A stretch of 64,000 nt of DNA. Source: Spirodela intermedia. Its lineage: Eukaryota; Streptophyta; Magnoliopsida; Alismatales; Araceae. How positions within the stretch are numbered: position 1 is the stretch's first letter; the number at the start of each line of letters is the position of its first letter. The stretch is from NCBI GenBank assembly GCA_902729315.2, contig LR746268.1:2225501-2289500 (forward strand), read 5' to 3'. The notes under the pieces are model-generated. The model saw nothing but the letters and a program-made list of their open reading frames with translations, was not told the origin of the DNA and made no database searches. A program made the position numbers and the translations under genes. Below, in pieces: positions 25,774 through 39,700 of this stretch.

Positions 25774-25842
25774 ATCTCTCTCTCTATCTCTCTATCTCTC
25801 TCTTTCTATCACTCTCTCTATCTCTCTCTCTCTATCTCTCTA
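25717..25842. repeat. Long CT/CTAT microsatellite upstream of the DUF707 gene
   Basis: About 125 bases of nearly pure CT, with interruptions of TATC and TTTC type toward the right end. It ends just left of a transcribed-looking region, so it may lie in the core promoter or the extreme 5' leader of the DUF707 gene. Confidence 0.88.
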
Positions 25843-28800
25843 CACTGGGAGTATTCTTTTCTCGCTGTTCTGTTGGCCTTTTAGAACAGCCGCTCCTCGT
25901 CTCCAGAGAGCGGGGATTTGAGTGGAAGTAACCGGGAAGAGCGCAGGAGAAGGGATAGGACCTCTTTTCCTCTCCTGTTTCTGGTTCTCTGGCCTTCTCC
26001 TTTCGCAGATTCCTGTTGGTTTATCCAGAAACAGTATTGCGTATCCGCGATGGATTTTTGGAAATGCAGCTAGATCTTTGTTGAGCACAGGTCCGCCTAC
26101 CCACCTTTTTCCTTGTGCTTTTGCAGGTGACGCTACGACGCCTGTGATCGGTTTGTGCTCGTTGTCCTGTCGTATGCTGCTCTTCGCCTGTATGATTTTC
26201 TGTTCTGTCACCTGCTTTACCGCGTTTCTGCTGCGTAGAATCGGCTTCCTTTGTTTTGGTTAGTTACTTCTTCCCATGATTGCGTGTGTTATATGTTGCA
26301 AATGACATGTAGGCTGAGAAATACGTTTTTTCTATTTGCAAATTTACGCGGGTGAGGGATCTAGTAGGCGCACTGAGTTATCGCTGAGGGGATTTTCAGC
26401 GTAGTCCATCAGATCTTACTCTTGGATACGGTTTGTGAATTCACGTGACATTTGAACTTCTCTGGCATGGATGAGAAATAAGCCATTCGGTCTACTCGTC
26501 TTGTTTCATTGACATTGCATCTATGATGTATTTAAGAATTCCATTCGTATCCTATGTAAGAGTACCATTTTAAGAACGTACTTATGTTGTATGATTAAGC
26601 AGAAATTTCGTTGTTACCTCATTTCCTTTGAATCAGGTGGAAGTTATTATTCTGCATCTTTCCTGGATTCATGAAGCTTCTAACTGTTTTTTCAATGCAG
26701 TTATTGTGATGAGAATTTACTAGTGTTTTCAAAACATCCGGATCATTTTGATAATATCTTAGACGTAGAGGGCGCTCAAACGGTGGAACCTTATTTACTG
26801 CGTAGTTTCTCACTTGCAAACTGTCCTCGACTTTACTCATAGAAGTGATTCTACAGCTATAGAAGCTTCATCCAATGGATAACAAGCATAGTGTTGTTTA
26901 AATACATAGTCTCATGCATGTATGTAGGACACAATCATGTGCTGGGATAATGGTGAATAATTTCGAGACGAACTTCTTAATTTTTAGTGGTGGTAGTGAG
27001 TGAAGGATTCTTTTGAGCTTTTGGTATTGTGTGAAGGTTGAGCGGATGAAGCTTTTTGTATTGAGTGACGGATTCTTTTGATCTTCCCTAGGCTAGAATG
27101 ACAAGATTATGTTACTAAAGGAGATTAAAGTACTCGAGAAAGATTATGAATCAGAATATAGGAAACAGTAGATTTTAACTGATACGCTGGTAACCTTGTG
27201 ATCCCAATAACTTCATAATGTTAGGTCCACGCTTTCATATTTACATTAATGAAGGGAAATTATGGATTGATGCCACTAATTCTATATGGCCTAAATGAGT
27301 CAGATGAAGAATCATCCACAATAATTTTCTATCTCCTTTCATATCCGACTCCGACCTTGTACTTTCCATTTTTTATTTTAACTCTTAGAATTTGTTACCT
27401 AAGGTGCGTCGTAGTTGAAAGCCTTTGACAGGTTCGATATGAGAAATAAAAAATAAGGAACAAATGATACAGGCCATTCTCATTGCAAAAGCAGAAATAA
27501 TTATTTATGCTGCCGAAATTGTTAATGTGAAGCTCTCATTAAATCCTTCGCTTTCAAAGCGGATGAGACTCAAATTTGGTGTGTGACCCTAAATAAATCC
27601 AACCCTGATGATGTCTACATCCACCGTACGTCAAGTAGACAAAGGAGATCTTCAAGATGGTAGATCTTCAACAACATAGAGCTGACATAATTTTGACAAA
27701 TCAGTGCTCTAGTTATTTACACGTTTAAGACTACACTGTAGCTCTTTGTGACCTAGTACCCGAGATTCCAACTATGGAGCCACTATGTAAATTTTTGTAA
27801 TTTTCTCAGTTGGAAAGCCTGCTCGACATCTGTATTTTCAAATATATAATGCATTGGGATGTCTGTCCCCACAAAGAATGTAGATATCATTGGAAACCTG
27901 TCATAGATATTGGACAAAGAATATATATACACAGCTGCATACATCTTCACTAGTGTTCCCCTGTGAAAATGAGATCATCGAAAGAAGTACTTCACTGGAG
28001 TTGAGCCAGGCTATAAGCGGTGGTCCGCAGTGGTAAAGTGAATAAAAAATTAAATAAAGGTCACGCTGGTTTTCTTGGTTGGCTGATGTCTTTTTTGTAG
28101 AATTCTACGTTTATATATTTAGAGCGGCTAGAAGAAAGAGGTCCGAGATTAGGAGAACTCCGTTTCAAGGTAATGAGTTACAATGAGCTATGGCATAACA
28201 ATGAAACAATAAATATTGTCTAGAAATTGCTTAGTGGATTCCCATGATTTAATTAAACACAACAAAGATGGAGGACGGAGAAAAGGCCTGAATCCCTTTT
28301 TCTTTCTTGCACTTTTGTCCAATCTCACTGCATCATAATGTCAGGTTGTGAAAAATTTCAATTTATAATTTAGTGTCCGTCAGATGTAGGCCTAACCACT
28401 CTTTCGCATTGACATTTAACAAATATGGTGAAGATATCGTGGTTTTACTTTTTCATTATGTTAATCCCCAGAGGTTTGCAGTGAGAACCATCATCTAAAG
28501 GTCTTTCTACAATGCTAATGGACAAGCTGAAGTTCTATGACTGTGTAACTTAGACAATTTATAAAATTTCAGTTCTTGAATTTACAATGCTCGAGTCAAG
28601 CTCTCCTGCACAAATCTGACCGAAACTCATTCAAAATAATTCAGGAAACTGCATTTACTATCATTTGTAGGCTTAACCAAAGTCTATAGCATAAAGACAT
28701 GTTTAATGTAGAGCTGCATTTAGATGTTAATATTAGTGGGATTAGCACGCGACATTCTTCCATGAAAATCGGCATAAACCTTTCTTGGAAAACTAAATGT

Positions 28801-29199
28801 GTTGGATGACATCTGTTTTTGTTGTAGTTTGATATTGCACTTTCAGTCAAATCATAGAGGTTATCTGCTTTCCCTTTAATATCATTACTATTCATGTATA
28901 TATCAGAGTAATACTATGTAATACTATGTTTATTACTCAAATGAAAAACTATTTTTTTTGGTAGTTCTACTGATCACTTGATCTTCTGTTCTACTTCAGG
29001 TTCTGCTTACCAATAATTTCCTTTGAAGAACCATGGCATCTGCTTTCTTATTACATAAATTAGTTCATTGAAAAAAGTGGAGCAGCTTCTGGTGAATGGA
29101 TCTTTTCACCCCTACGTAGAGTTTTATTAATCAGATAATCATGGCAAATCTTGGAATACTTGGCCGCAGGTTTCTATTTTATGGATCCTTTGGCCGACA
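25843..29199 (+). other. Probable 5' leader exon and intron of the DUF707 gene
   Basis: Moderately GC-rich sequence at 25860-26260 looks like a non-coding first exon. It ends at TTTTG/GTTAGT near 26260, a plausible donor. Its open frame (25922-26263) would join the next coding exon out of frame, so I treat it as untranslated. The remaining 2.9 kb is AT-rich, contains no coding signal I can support, and would be a long leader intron. This is inference from composition and splice consensus. Confidence 0.35.
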
Positions 29200-32100
29200 A
29201 TGCTATTGACCATTTTCTTGTTTCCTGTCATTGGTATTGAACATTGTCCGCTCTCTTATGTTCCAACTTGTTTTTGTGGTTGCAGCGTACTCAGAAAATC
29301 TAACGAGAGTGTGAGACTTACTATAATAATTTTCATTGGAATGATTTTTGGCTTCTTGCTTGGAATTTCCTTTTCATCAGTTACCATAACGAAGGTACAG
29401 AAGGATGAATTTTTTTTCCTTTTATCATTTTACGGGTGTAATTTTTTAAAAAGTTCTTAAGCTCACTGTATGGTGCAGCTTCGTATCCCATCCAGCATAT
29501 TCTCGTATATTACAGACAAGAACTCGGTTATATATAATCACCAATGGACAACTGTGAGAAGCCAGAATAAGGATAGTTCATTTCTTAAACCCAGTGAAGC
29601 ATCAAAGGTATGATTATCTAAGAACAACTATGTAGTGGCCCATTTTTGTCAATTTTTCATTATAGAAAGTGATATCGGTTTTGATACTTCCATGATGATT
29701 GAAAACTGTTTTCGAAAAAACATCATTTGCGCCATTATCACTTTCATGCTTTATCTTCAAAGTCTTAGGCGGGCTATGTAGGGGCATTTACACGTTTCTC
29801 GTTTTAGTTTGAAAGTATTTTAACAATCACCTGGTCAATATTGTTGTTAAAACCGAGTCATATGTGAACATATATACTGGCTGAAAGGTTGAAACGAAAA
29901 TCATTACCAGTTTGTTTAGTGAACACTCTTAGACCAACGTTCATTTGTCCCTAGGATTGTCTTCAAGATTTATAGGATCGAGAAATCTAGTGATGCCACT
30001 GAACGCACGGTGTGTATACATCTTGCTTTCAAATCTAGTGACCATGCCATTTAACGAGAAATCTATTGATTCTCCACTGAGCATGCCGTCCTTTGGGGTT
30101 CCAAAAGACACAGGTTAAATACAATAGGACTGCCCACACTTGGAAGTGAACGGACAATGGCCACACCTCTGTCCTAATTGCGGCAGTATTCCCACTGCAA
30201 GGTCACCATAAGTAGGAGATCAGAAAGAATGATCATGACGTTCTAAAACAGAATATTCCCAACATTTGCACTTACCCTACTAAGCCTTGAGAAACTTCAC
30301 AAACGAGACAACAAGTTGGAATAACAGAATATCATACAGATTGTCTGGTTATCACCGTCTAATATTAACTGCATAGACGCAAATCGGCTCGTCCCCACCA
30401 TCCATACGTCAAATGAGTACGATGTCTGCACCCTAGACGTCAGCTCTGCTTGGAGGTACCACAAAGCCTCACCTGATCTAGATATCCAGAGAAGAGCCTT
30501 AAGCTCAATGTACATTTTACTAGGCTGTCCACCTCGTCACATTTTTTATGATACGATTTCTTCCGGAAACGGTATAAGGATTGAATGAAAAAATGATTTT
30601 TTCAAATATATTTCACAAGAAATTTAGATTTTCCTTTGTAATTGCTGGAATAACGTCCCAGTTTTTTCCGTAGCTCTTGTATTGTGGCAAACTGACCTTT
30701 AATTATGTCGTGGCCACAGATTCATGTTCCAACGAACCCTCGAGGTGCAGAAAGACTACCACCAGGCATCGTTTCATCCGAATCAGATTTCTTCCTGCGG
30801 AGATTATGGGGTGAACCAAGTGAGGTATGATTTTCTCACTGAATTCTTTACTGTACGAAGATAGTTTTTACAATTTATTCCCTCAAACGTTTGTAATGAA
30901 ATATTGCAATCACCTCCACCCATTTCACCTCATCAATACGGCCCTATTAAGTGTTGCTATACTCAAGCAACAGTATATTATGCGTTAGTGGCTGATGGGC
31001 TAGAAAGAAAACTTCCGCCATTTCTATCAGTATGATACTTCAAGAATCTTATTGAAATTTCTTTTGAGATCCTCTACATCGTAGAATGCCATTAATGTCA
31101 ATTTTCTTACTGCGGTTGAATTGTGGTAGAACCGCAATATAGTATATTGGGGTACAATTCCATTTTATACTGGATGTTGGAAGATGTCTATTTTTACTGA
31201 ATGAAGTCATTTTAATTTCTGAGCAGTAAAATATTCCTAAAAATTATGGGAAACTCTATTATAAATGAAGACCAAGGCAAATATTCAAATAGAAAATGTG
31301 AATTGGTATTCCGATATTTTGTTTCTTCCATTTACTTTTACTTACGAAACCAAAACTTCATGTCTATGGCTTTAGGTCGGGATTGTAAATGGACCTTTGG
31401 TTTATCTGGTATCTGACACTACAGTCATGGGAATGGACATAGATTTCAATTTTTTTTCCAGATGATTTTATAAAATATAAGAAATTGGGGTTTCAATCTA
31501 GAAACTATAAATTATCCATAATTTTTAATTCTATTTTTTATTTAATACAATCACTTACAGGTGATTTAATTCCAGGTTTCAAAAATGCCTGATCCGCTTT
31601 TATTCTTGCCGATTTCAGTTCTTATGGATCTGAATATGAAATGTTACATCCAGATGGGGATAAAGACTCAGGACACCTTATATTTATATGTGCTTTCATT
31701 GGATGATTCAATGGGAAAACAGATCGGAAGGTAGCTTAATTTTCTTCGTATACACAATTGACAGGCCTTGTCAGACCCCAACATAAACCTTACAGTAAGT
31801 TCACGGAAGCACTGCCAATGTGGGTGAAAGGTGACTTTTATATCAAAAGCTGATAGCCTATGATTCTAGAGAGGTTAAATTAACCTGATCATCCCCTCAA
31901 GATATTTTACCTTGGTTATTAGTTTTGACTAACCAGTCGGTTGTTCTGTAAAATTGGTCAATTTCGATGTGGATTGGAATTGGCGACTTCTGACCGCACT
32001 CATGGTGGAACCTGATCCCTCTTTAGTGCTAAAATAAAGATGAAAAAGAAGAATTAGCTGGGGATTTGACCTATGTGAATCATTTTGGAAAATTTCTGGC

Positions 32101-34366
32101 TGGCTCGGCTTTTGAAAAGACCTCTTGTTCTTTTCTGTTAAAGGTAGGACGAAGAAGCTAGACAAGTTAACGTAGGATGGAGAAGGAAAGAAAAGTAAAT
32201 AAGAGAAAGGATGAAAGATTAATTAGAGTTCTATAGCAGCATACAGAATATGGATGTGGAAGAAGAGTCAGGGAGAGGACGAAGGGGCGGTGGGAAAACC
32301 TTATTTCTTACTCTGGTTTGGCCCCACCTTGAGCTTTCAACCTTGTGCTATTGCTGGCTACCAAGGACCTCTAGGAAAACGATCAGGTAGAGGTGGAAAA
32401 AACGGGATACCCGTTCATTCTAAAATCAAATTTATTGTTTTTATCTAGCTTACAATTCAAAACCGTACTTGCTTAATTAGGGTCGGACGCATAGAATTCA
32501 TCGTCAAATGTTGATTCTTCATTTAATGAGGAGTTAGTGTCACCATTGAAATCACATGGTGATCAATTGCCCTGACTGAGACCATGAATGTCAGGCACTT
32601 TCAAGGAAAAAAGAGTAGTGTACAGTGCATTTATCATACATACGAGAACCTGAGCCAAAGAAGATGATTAGATTAGTGTTACTGAAGAGATATTATAATT
32701 TCATTTTTTAATTTTATTTAATTTTCGACATTGAGGTATTTTACCTTGAGTAAATTGCCTAGACTAAGTATTACAGATAGGAAGGGTGGCGGTTATGGAT
32801 GGAGTAGTCTGCAGAATCTGTTGCCACCAAGTCCTAGCATTCATATATAGAGAGAAAATTGAATTTAGTTTCAATTTATTCTTTCAACAATTTCATGTTT
32901 TTATTTTTTATTTTTTGGCCTACAGTTTCTAATTTATCTCTGCCAATGTTCTCATGGAAAACGTTTGATGTTTAAACCTCGAGTGTTCGATCCGTGATGT
33001 GTTTTATTTTTTTTTTTAATGTGAAGGACCTTCTGAAGAAGCAGAAGTACCTTATAACATTCACTGTGGGATACGACCAAAGATACAACATTGACGCAGC
33101 AGTTAAAAAGGTCAGCAGAGATCATTCATTGTGTTTTTCTAAGTCTGGTGGACTGAAAAGCGAGCGGAAATGCTGTCCTTTGATGTTCGTCCGTTGATTT
33201 GATTTGATTTGTGCTGGGATCTCGAGGAAGGAGATTCAGAGAGATCACGAAGAACTTACAAAATAATACGAAGCATTCCATTAGTGGAGACTAATGTTTC
33301 AAGAGTTTTCGTTTCGTGGAGACTTCTTCCTTTGTTGAAATTTAGACCCTAAACTCTTCACATATATGGGAGAGCTAACTAGCCAGGTCAACTGTTGTCA
33401 TTATTTTCGTATTCGTCAATTGGGTTCATTTGTCAACCCGTAGAGTAAACATAAGTCAACTGAATGGAGAAACTTCTCATGCAGAATACCTTTAAACCTT
33501 CTTAATAGTTTATTCAATGGTTTTTTCTTTCAATAGGTTGTCTTTCTGCCAAGTTATTTTGTGAACTTGGCTGGTGAATCAAATGTGCCTAGTCTTCGCA
33601 TGATCCTGTGGGCGCCTTTTCTTTTTTTATCTTGGTCATCTACGCATTTGTGGTTAAACATAACACACACGATTCCTTTATCCCATGATAAAATGTGTGA
33701 TTTATGCGACATAGAGGAAACCCGCATTTGATGTCCGAGGTTTTTTTTTGTAACTAGGATATGAGAAAACACGACGATGAATCTAACTAATTCGGCTTGA
33801 CTTTGCTCGTTTTAGTTGATGATTTCTGTCCAAAAAAAACGAATAGCCTCTTATTGACGTCATAGGGCTTCTAGACGTTGACTACGATCTATTTCGTGGA
33901 TTGCCTCTCAGTTCAGTGACAATTTCACTATCCTGCTGTTCCACTACGACGGCCGGGTTAGTGAATGGGATGAGTTTGAGTGGTCCAAGCACGCTATTCA
34001 TGTCAGTGCTAGGAAACAGACTAAATGGTGAGAACGGTGTTCTTCTCTCTTTCCCGATTGGTCATCATTAATTCTTTTGCCATGCGATTGTCTTCTAACC
34101 CTAGATTTATTCACCAAGGTGGTTTGCCAAACGATTCTTACACCCAGATATCGTGGCACCATATGAATACATCTTTATCTGGGACGAAGACCTCGGGCTT
34201 GATCATTTTAATGCAGAAGAGTAAGTAAGCACATTCAGGCGTCTCTCTCTCTCTCTCCCTCTCTCTCTCCCTCCCTCCCTCCCTCCCTCCCTCCCTCCCT
34301 CTCTCTCTCTCTCTCCCTCCCTCCCTCTCTCTCTCCCACTCTCTCTCTCTCTTTTTCTCTCTCCCC

Positions 34367-34401
<35 letters not shown>

Positions 34402-35743
34402 CCCCTCTCTCCCCCTCTCTCTCTCTCTTTTTCTCTCTCCCCCTCTCTCTCTCTTTTTCTCTCTCCCCCTCTCTCTCTCTCTCTCCTGTTCGGTAAAAAA
34501 TCACATTTTCTTTTTTTGAAAAAATAAATTGCGCCCAGGTATATTAGATTGGTGAAGAAGCACGGCCTGGAGATCTCGCAGCCTGGTCTTGAGCCAAACA
34601 ACGGCTTGACTTGGAAGATGACTGAACGGAGACCTGACCGTGAAGTCCACAAGTTAGGATTCCATCCACCTTTCAATAATTGCTTTTACTTGCCCCACTG
34701 CTGTTCTTTTAACGTGGACCTCAAAGGGTATTTTTATTTTTATTTTTATTATTTAAACAGAGAAACAGTGGACAAACCTGGCTGGTGCAAAGACCCTCAT
34801 TCGCCTCCTTGCGCCGGGTATGGCGGCTTACTACTGCGGTTATCATCCCCATGCCTCGTTACCATTTTCACTTCGTACGAATTCTTTTTTTTCTTTTTGT
34901 TAATCTGCAGATTCGTCGAAATCATGGCAACTGTTTTCTCTCGGGGTGCGTGGCGCTGCGCATGGCACATGATACAGGCATGTGGACCCCTTCCTTTTTC
35001 TCGCCTCTTTCACTTCTAATGGCGCCTGATTTCACCATCACTGACTGCGGCTTGCGCGTGCAGAATGATCTGGTTCATGGATGGGGGCTTGACTTTGCCC
35101 TTGGGAAATGCGTGGAGGTGAAAACCTTAAATTTGGTCAATTATTTGCTTTTCCATTGACCTCAGTTGGCAAAAGTCGAAAAGTATACGGATCTGTGTTC
35201 CTTTGGCAGCCTCCTCACGAGAAAATCGGGGTGGTAGATGCCCAGTGGATCATCCATCAAGTGGTTCCTTCTCTTGGGAACCAGGTAATGGTCGACTTTC
35301 AGTGTTTTCCGCAGGATGTTTAGCGTTTGGTTGACTCTTCGTGATCCACAGGGCCAGGCAGAGAATGGAAAGGCGCCGTGGGAAGGGGTACGTGGCTTTT
35401 TTGTCCAGCTCTAAAATTTCCCCGCTCACTAGCCCCGTTTACCATGACTCCAAGCTCCTATACGGGTAGGGGAGGGTATAATTTCGAACACGATACTAAA
35501 CTAATTAATATTTTTACCCATAAAAGTTGGTCTGAGCTCTCCTAGTGCCACAGAGTTTAATTTATTTTTTTATGTATGATATTGGCTAAGTCCAGGGGGG
35601 TTAGATGACGTCTTGCTTTTGGCCGTTAGGTGCGGGAGCGTTGCAAAAAGGAATGGACAATGTTCCAAGATCGGATGGAGGCCGCGGAGGCGGCATATGA
35701 AGAGAAATCGTGGACCGCCTCGCGAAGTTCTGCTCAGAGCTAA
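29200..35743 (+). CDS. DUF707 family protein (single-pass membrane, start uncertain)
   Basis: This belongs to the plant DUF707 family, sometimes labelled 'lysine ketoglutarate reductase trans-splicing related'. Its biochemical role is not established. Exons read as 29200-29394, 29479-29607, 30720-30824, 33027-33110, 33912-34027, 34119-34220, 34539-34652, 34761-34817, 34911-34977, 35064-35117, 35210-35284, 35352-35387 and 35630-35743, giving 415 residues (family about 390-430). A hydrophobic segment at about residues 40-58 follows the conserved SNESVRL and predicts a type II anchor. The DUF707 domain runs from PTNPRGAERLPPG (about 111) to the end and includes ITFTVGYDQ, LLFHYDGR, SKHAIHV, FIWDEDLG, LEISQPGLEPN, FVEIMATVFSR, NDLVHGWGLDFAL and RERCKKEW. 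The start is uncertain. One option is ATG 29200, reading through 29285. The other is ATG 29181 with a 52-nt intron (29234-29285), which is short for a plant. The intron after 34977 begins GC rather than GT. Confidence 0.85.
34240..34492. repeat. ~250-bp polypyrimidine tract filling a DUF707 intron
   Basis: The intron at 34221-34538 consists almost entirely of CT, CCCT and CCTTTTT-type repeats on the coding strand. The tract leaves only about 20 bases at the donor side and 45 at the acceptor side. Long open frames read on either strand here are low-complexity artefacts. Confidence 0.92.
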
Positions 35744-36763
35744 CAAACTGCTGCCCATCTTTGTTTCTCAAAGGGAACCCCGTCAGCTCCATCTTCCGGT
35801 CTACCAAAGGTGTGGTAATCTTTCTCTCTTTCTCTCTCTTCTGCCGATTCCGTTGATTGAGATGCTGGTGGGCTTTTCTGGTCCCAGGAAATTAATACGG
35901 CTCCAGTGCTCGAGGTCCGTGATGGAGGGTCTGTCTATCACATAATGCTTCCTTCACGGCTACTCCCTTGTCTTCACAATATCCTTAAAAGATTGCGTAG
36001 TTTGAGACCCAAAAGGACGGCATTTTCGAGTATAGGAAGGCCAATTGGCCTCTCTACTCAGCGGTTCAAGGTGCACACCGCTCACACACCTTATAATCTT
36101 TCTCAAGGGTGATTGATTACCTTTCATGCATGAGTTTCCCGCCAATCGATATCATGATCCCACGTGATGCTAAGTCACGATCACATCATCAGTTCCTGTG
36201 TCTTCATAAAAATATTGCCTAAAATAACAAATATAAGCAGTATTGCCTAAAATAGGAGTATTATGATCTAGTGCTGCACCCTTTCTGGAGCAGAGAATTA
36301 ACAAATATCCTGAAGAAATATCTTGTGCTGCAAAAGCTATTGCTTCCCTTCCTGGTATTTATTTTTTGACTGTTTGTGGCTCATGGATAGAAGAGAAATC
36401 ATTGATGTACATTTGAAGGCTTATTAGTACCCGTCTCAGAAAGATCTGCCCAAAAATCCAGGGCCCTCAATGTCAAAAAAAAAAAGAAAAAGAAAAAACA
36501 TTATTTTCTTCTCTGAGGAAGAAACATAACGAAATTGCCGACTGAGATCCCTTCATTTTTGGGGGTTGGGCAACAATACTGGACCAGAGGAATTAGGATC
36601 ATCATCAGGTGTAGGTTATGATGCCTAGGAATCTGATGATGCTGGGCTTCCCTAAGGTGATTTTTTCTTTTTTAACTTCTGGGTAGTAAAGAACTAGTAT
36701 CTCTCAGCCACACCCTGTAGGGGAGGGAGTTTCCTCAGAGGCAGCAATGGTCGCGTGCTCAGA
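35744..36763. other. Convergent 3' region between DUF707 and TruB genes
   Basis: This 1.0-kb interval lies between two converging genes and should contain both 3' untranslated regions. A 13-base A-rich run is at 36476-36500. I see no coding signal in it. Confidence 0.5.
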
Positions 36764-39700
36764 TTAAAGGTATCCCTTGGTTATTTGGTCTTGCAGTTCT
36801 TGGAAGTCCCACGCATCATCCACCGAGTATTGCCCTGTGAAAGACAGGATAGAAGATTATTCACAAATTAACCCTCCAAAACACTGGCTAGAGTCCTTCA
36901 CATGAAACACACAAGATCTAATTAATTGCATGAGATAATCTCTCTGAAGCAGGATCTCTTCTGAAGCTTCCAATGGTTTTCCATACATTTACTTTCTGAT
37001 TATTTCCCAACCACAATCGGCATCTAGAGAGCAGGGTTTTTTTTTTTTTTTTTTTTTTTTTGTTGAAAGCTTTCTTACCAATTGAATCCCTTCGAAGAGC
37101 AGTCAGATGAGCACAGCTGCAGAGACAATTTTTTTAAAAAAAACCTGGTTAGGACTAACATTATTACCAGAGAATTCATGGTGCGAAGAAAAAAAATAAA
37201 AAATAGAATTTTATTATAAAAAAAAAAGGAAAGAAAGTAGGATGGAACCAGGAGGTTGACAGATGACTGATATAAACCTAGCATGACCTTTTTTTTGTGT
37301 GTTCTACCATGCCTTTCTAAGTACCATAGACTCTAATCACCTCCATAATTTTCTTTCCGTACCCCATAACTAATGCTGCCTGCTTGAATAGCGGGAAAGA
37401 AAGATTATCACATCAAAAAAAAAAAAATAAATAAAAACAAAAAAAAAAGCAAGGAACACAAAAGACATTGTAGTCCAACCATGAAATGAGGGCTCATTTA
37501 AAAAGAAAGCTTCAACAAAGTCGACTGGGAAAGAAGAAGAACAGGGAGAGAGCCCGATGAGAGACATCACAGTCACCTGCCAAGCGCCTTCCCAAAATCT
37601 GCACATAGAGAGCGTATGTAGGTCCCTTTTGAGCAAGTAACTCTGAAAATCAGATTCTGCCTGCAGATATTGTAAAAATGTAAAAAAAATAAAATCAAAA
37701 TATCTTGTGAATAGGATACTCTAATGTAGAATTAATGATTAAAAAAAAAGAAAAGGGTACAGAAACAGCCGAGCAGAGGATTGAGGATCAGCAGAGTAGA
37801 AGACCAGGGACCTGTCCGCCAGGCTGCGCTCGATGTCAAACTGGAAGATCGATATGCGCCTCGGGGACAGTTCAACTGTTTCTCCCCTTCTGGCCTTCTC
37901 ATACATCCTTTCGCCCCCAACCTGAAGAGAGAGAGAGAGAGAGAGAGAGGGAGGAGTCCCCTGGATCAGTATCAGCAAATAATAGGCGAATAGGCCATGG
38001 TGGACAAAGGATAGTTAACATTATGGGTATTGCCATGAATAGGACGAATTGGGTCAAATCCCACTGGCCGGATCATTAAGCATTTTCTCCCCACGGAATT
38101 GCCTCAAAACCTCAAGAAATCTGAGATCACAACGCCGCCTCTCACCTTGATTGCCGAAAACATGGGGGGAACTTGCCATATCTCCCCACAAAATGAAGCA
38201 GCGGCCTTTCTTATGTCCTCGTCTTTGATATGCTCCCATGGCTCCCGCTGGATGACCTGCGCACCAAGTATAATGCCATGAACTCTGTGAAAAGAAGAAG
38301 CATGGATGGAGCGACGTAGAAGCCATGAAATCAGTCTTTGAGATCATTGCAGTGAGCTCTCATGTTTTATTTACTTCTTCAATGCTCTCAGAAACTACTA
38401 ATCTGAGATTTCCTTCATTTTTTGTTATGTACACACAGGGTGGATGAGATATTAATAGCTAGAATGAAAAACATAGGCAGCAGAGAATGCAAGAGAAAAC
38501 AATCAGGCTGCTGTGGATCAGGATGCACCAAGTGGGCATAGTCAAATCAAGGTTGATGCCCATTCCACTCGATCTTCTTTTTCTTTTTTCTTTTCTAAAA
38601 TAGTTTCCTCCCCAGTTTAGGCTCATTCATATCAACAATTAGTGGTTTAACCAGTACGAGGGATTAGAGTGGTAAGTATTTCTAAAAATGGCATTAAAAT
38701 GGGTATGTTCAGTGGGAAAAAAAGGACATACGGGTGAATCAGCATCCCAAGTTGATGTCGCCTCTCCTAATCGGAAGACCCCACTGTAGCCCTTAAACAT
38801 GGCCTGATATCTGAAGAAACAGAATATCAAAGGAATCAAGAAATCATGTACATAAAATATATGCCTTTATGTGATCAATAGAAAGGGCAGCACTCTTCTA
38901 GGCTTTCACTTGAGGGCGGGGTCCAGTGGCTATATATGGAAATTTTCTGTCTCCGTTGACCCGAATGGTGATGCATGATTCACACATTTTTGTGCTAGAA
39001 GATCATAACTGAAGGATTTTATCGTACAAAATTCTTCTTTTTGTCCTGCCCATGAGTCTCTTCTAGATAGAGCTTTTCGGGGTGGAGAGGAACAGAAAGG
39101 AGTGAAGTACCTGTCAACCACTTTGGTGGCCTTGCCCAGACAAACTATGAGCAATCCGGTCGCCATGGGGTCAAGGGTGCCAGCATGGCCGACCTGCAGC
39201 CAGGACTTTGACTTTGACTTAGAGACCTCTTTTTTTTTTTTTTTTTGCAAGACCAGGGAGATCGGGAGATTTCCAAAAAAAGGGTACCTTCTGAACCTTG
39301 ACCAACCGCCGCAGCTTACCACAAACGGTGAATGAAGTCCACCCTGTTTTCAGGAGAAACAAGAACAGTGATCAAGTCAACCACGTTATCAACAAAATTA
39401 AAAATTAAAAAAATGAGGGGAGAGTTCATGGCAGATATTCCCATAATCCAAAATCTCCTTCTTCTCTTCTTCTTCTTCTTCTTCTTCTTCTTCTTCTGTT
39501 CTCACAAGAACAGGGCCTTCTCTCTCTTACCCTTTATGGAACTCTGAGTAGAATTCAACCGCTCACCTTTGGGTTTGTCCACCAAGAGCACGGTCCCCGA
39601 AGGCCCATCCCACCGGGGAGGAAGCCCCTTCTTCTTAGATGCCAGCCACGGCTCCCCGGCAGAGTCGGCACCGCCGCCGCTGGCACTAGGGACTTTCTTC

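Noticed and set aside
25473-25931. 152-codon plus-strand frame rich in Ser-Leu and Arg-Glu
   Set aside because: Low-complexity translation of GA and CT microsatellites.
25922-26263. 113-codon frame that could be a first coding exon of the DUF707 gene
   Set aside because: Its natural donor (TTTTG/GTTAGT) leaves one overhanging base, but the next coding exon needs two; it is more likely untranslated leader.
34203-34676. 157-codon Arg/Glu-rich minus-strand frame
   Set aside because: Translation of the polypyrimidine repeat; the rest overlaps DUF707 exons in antisense.
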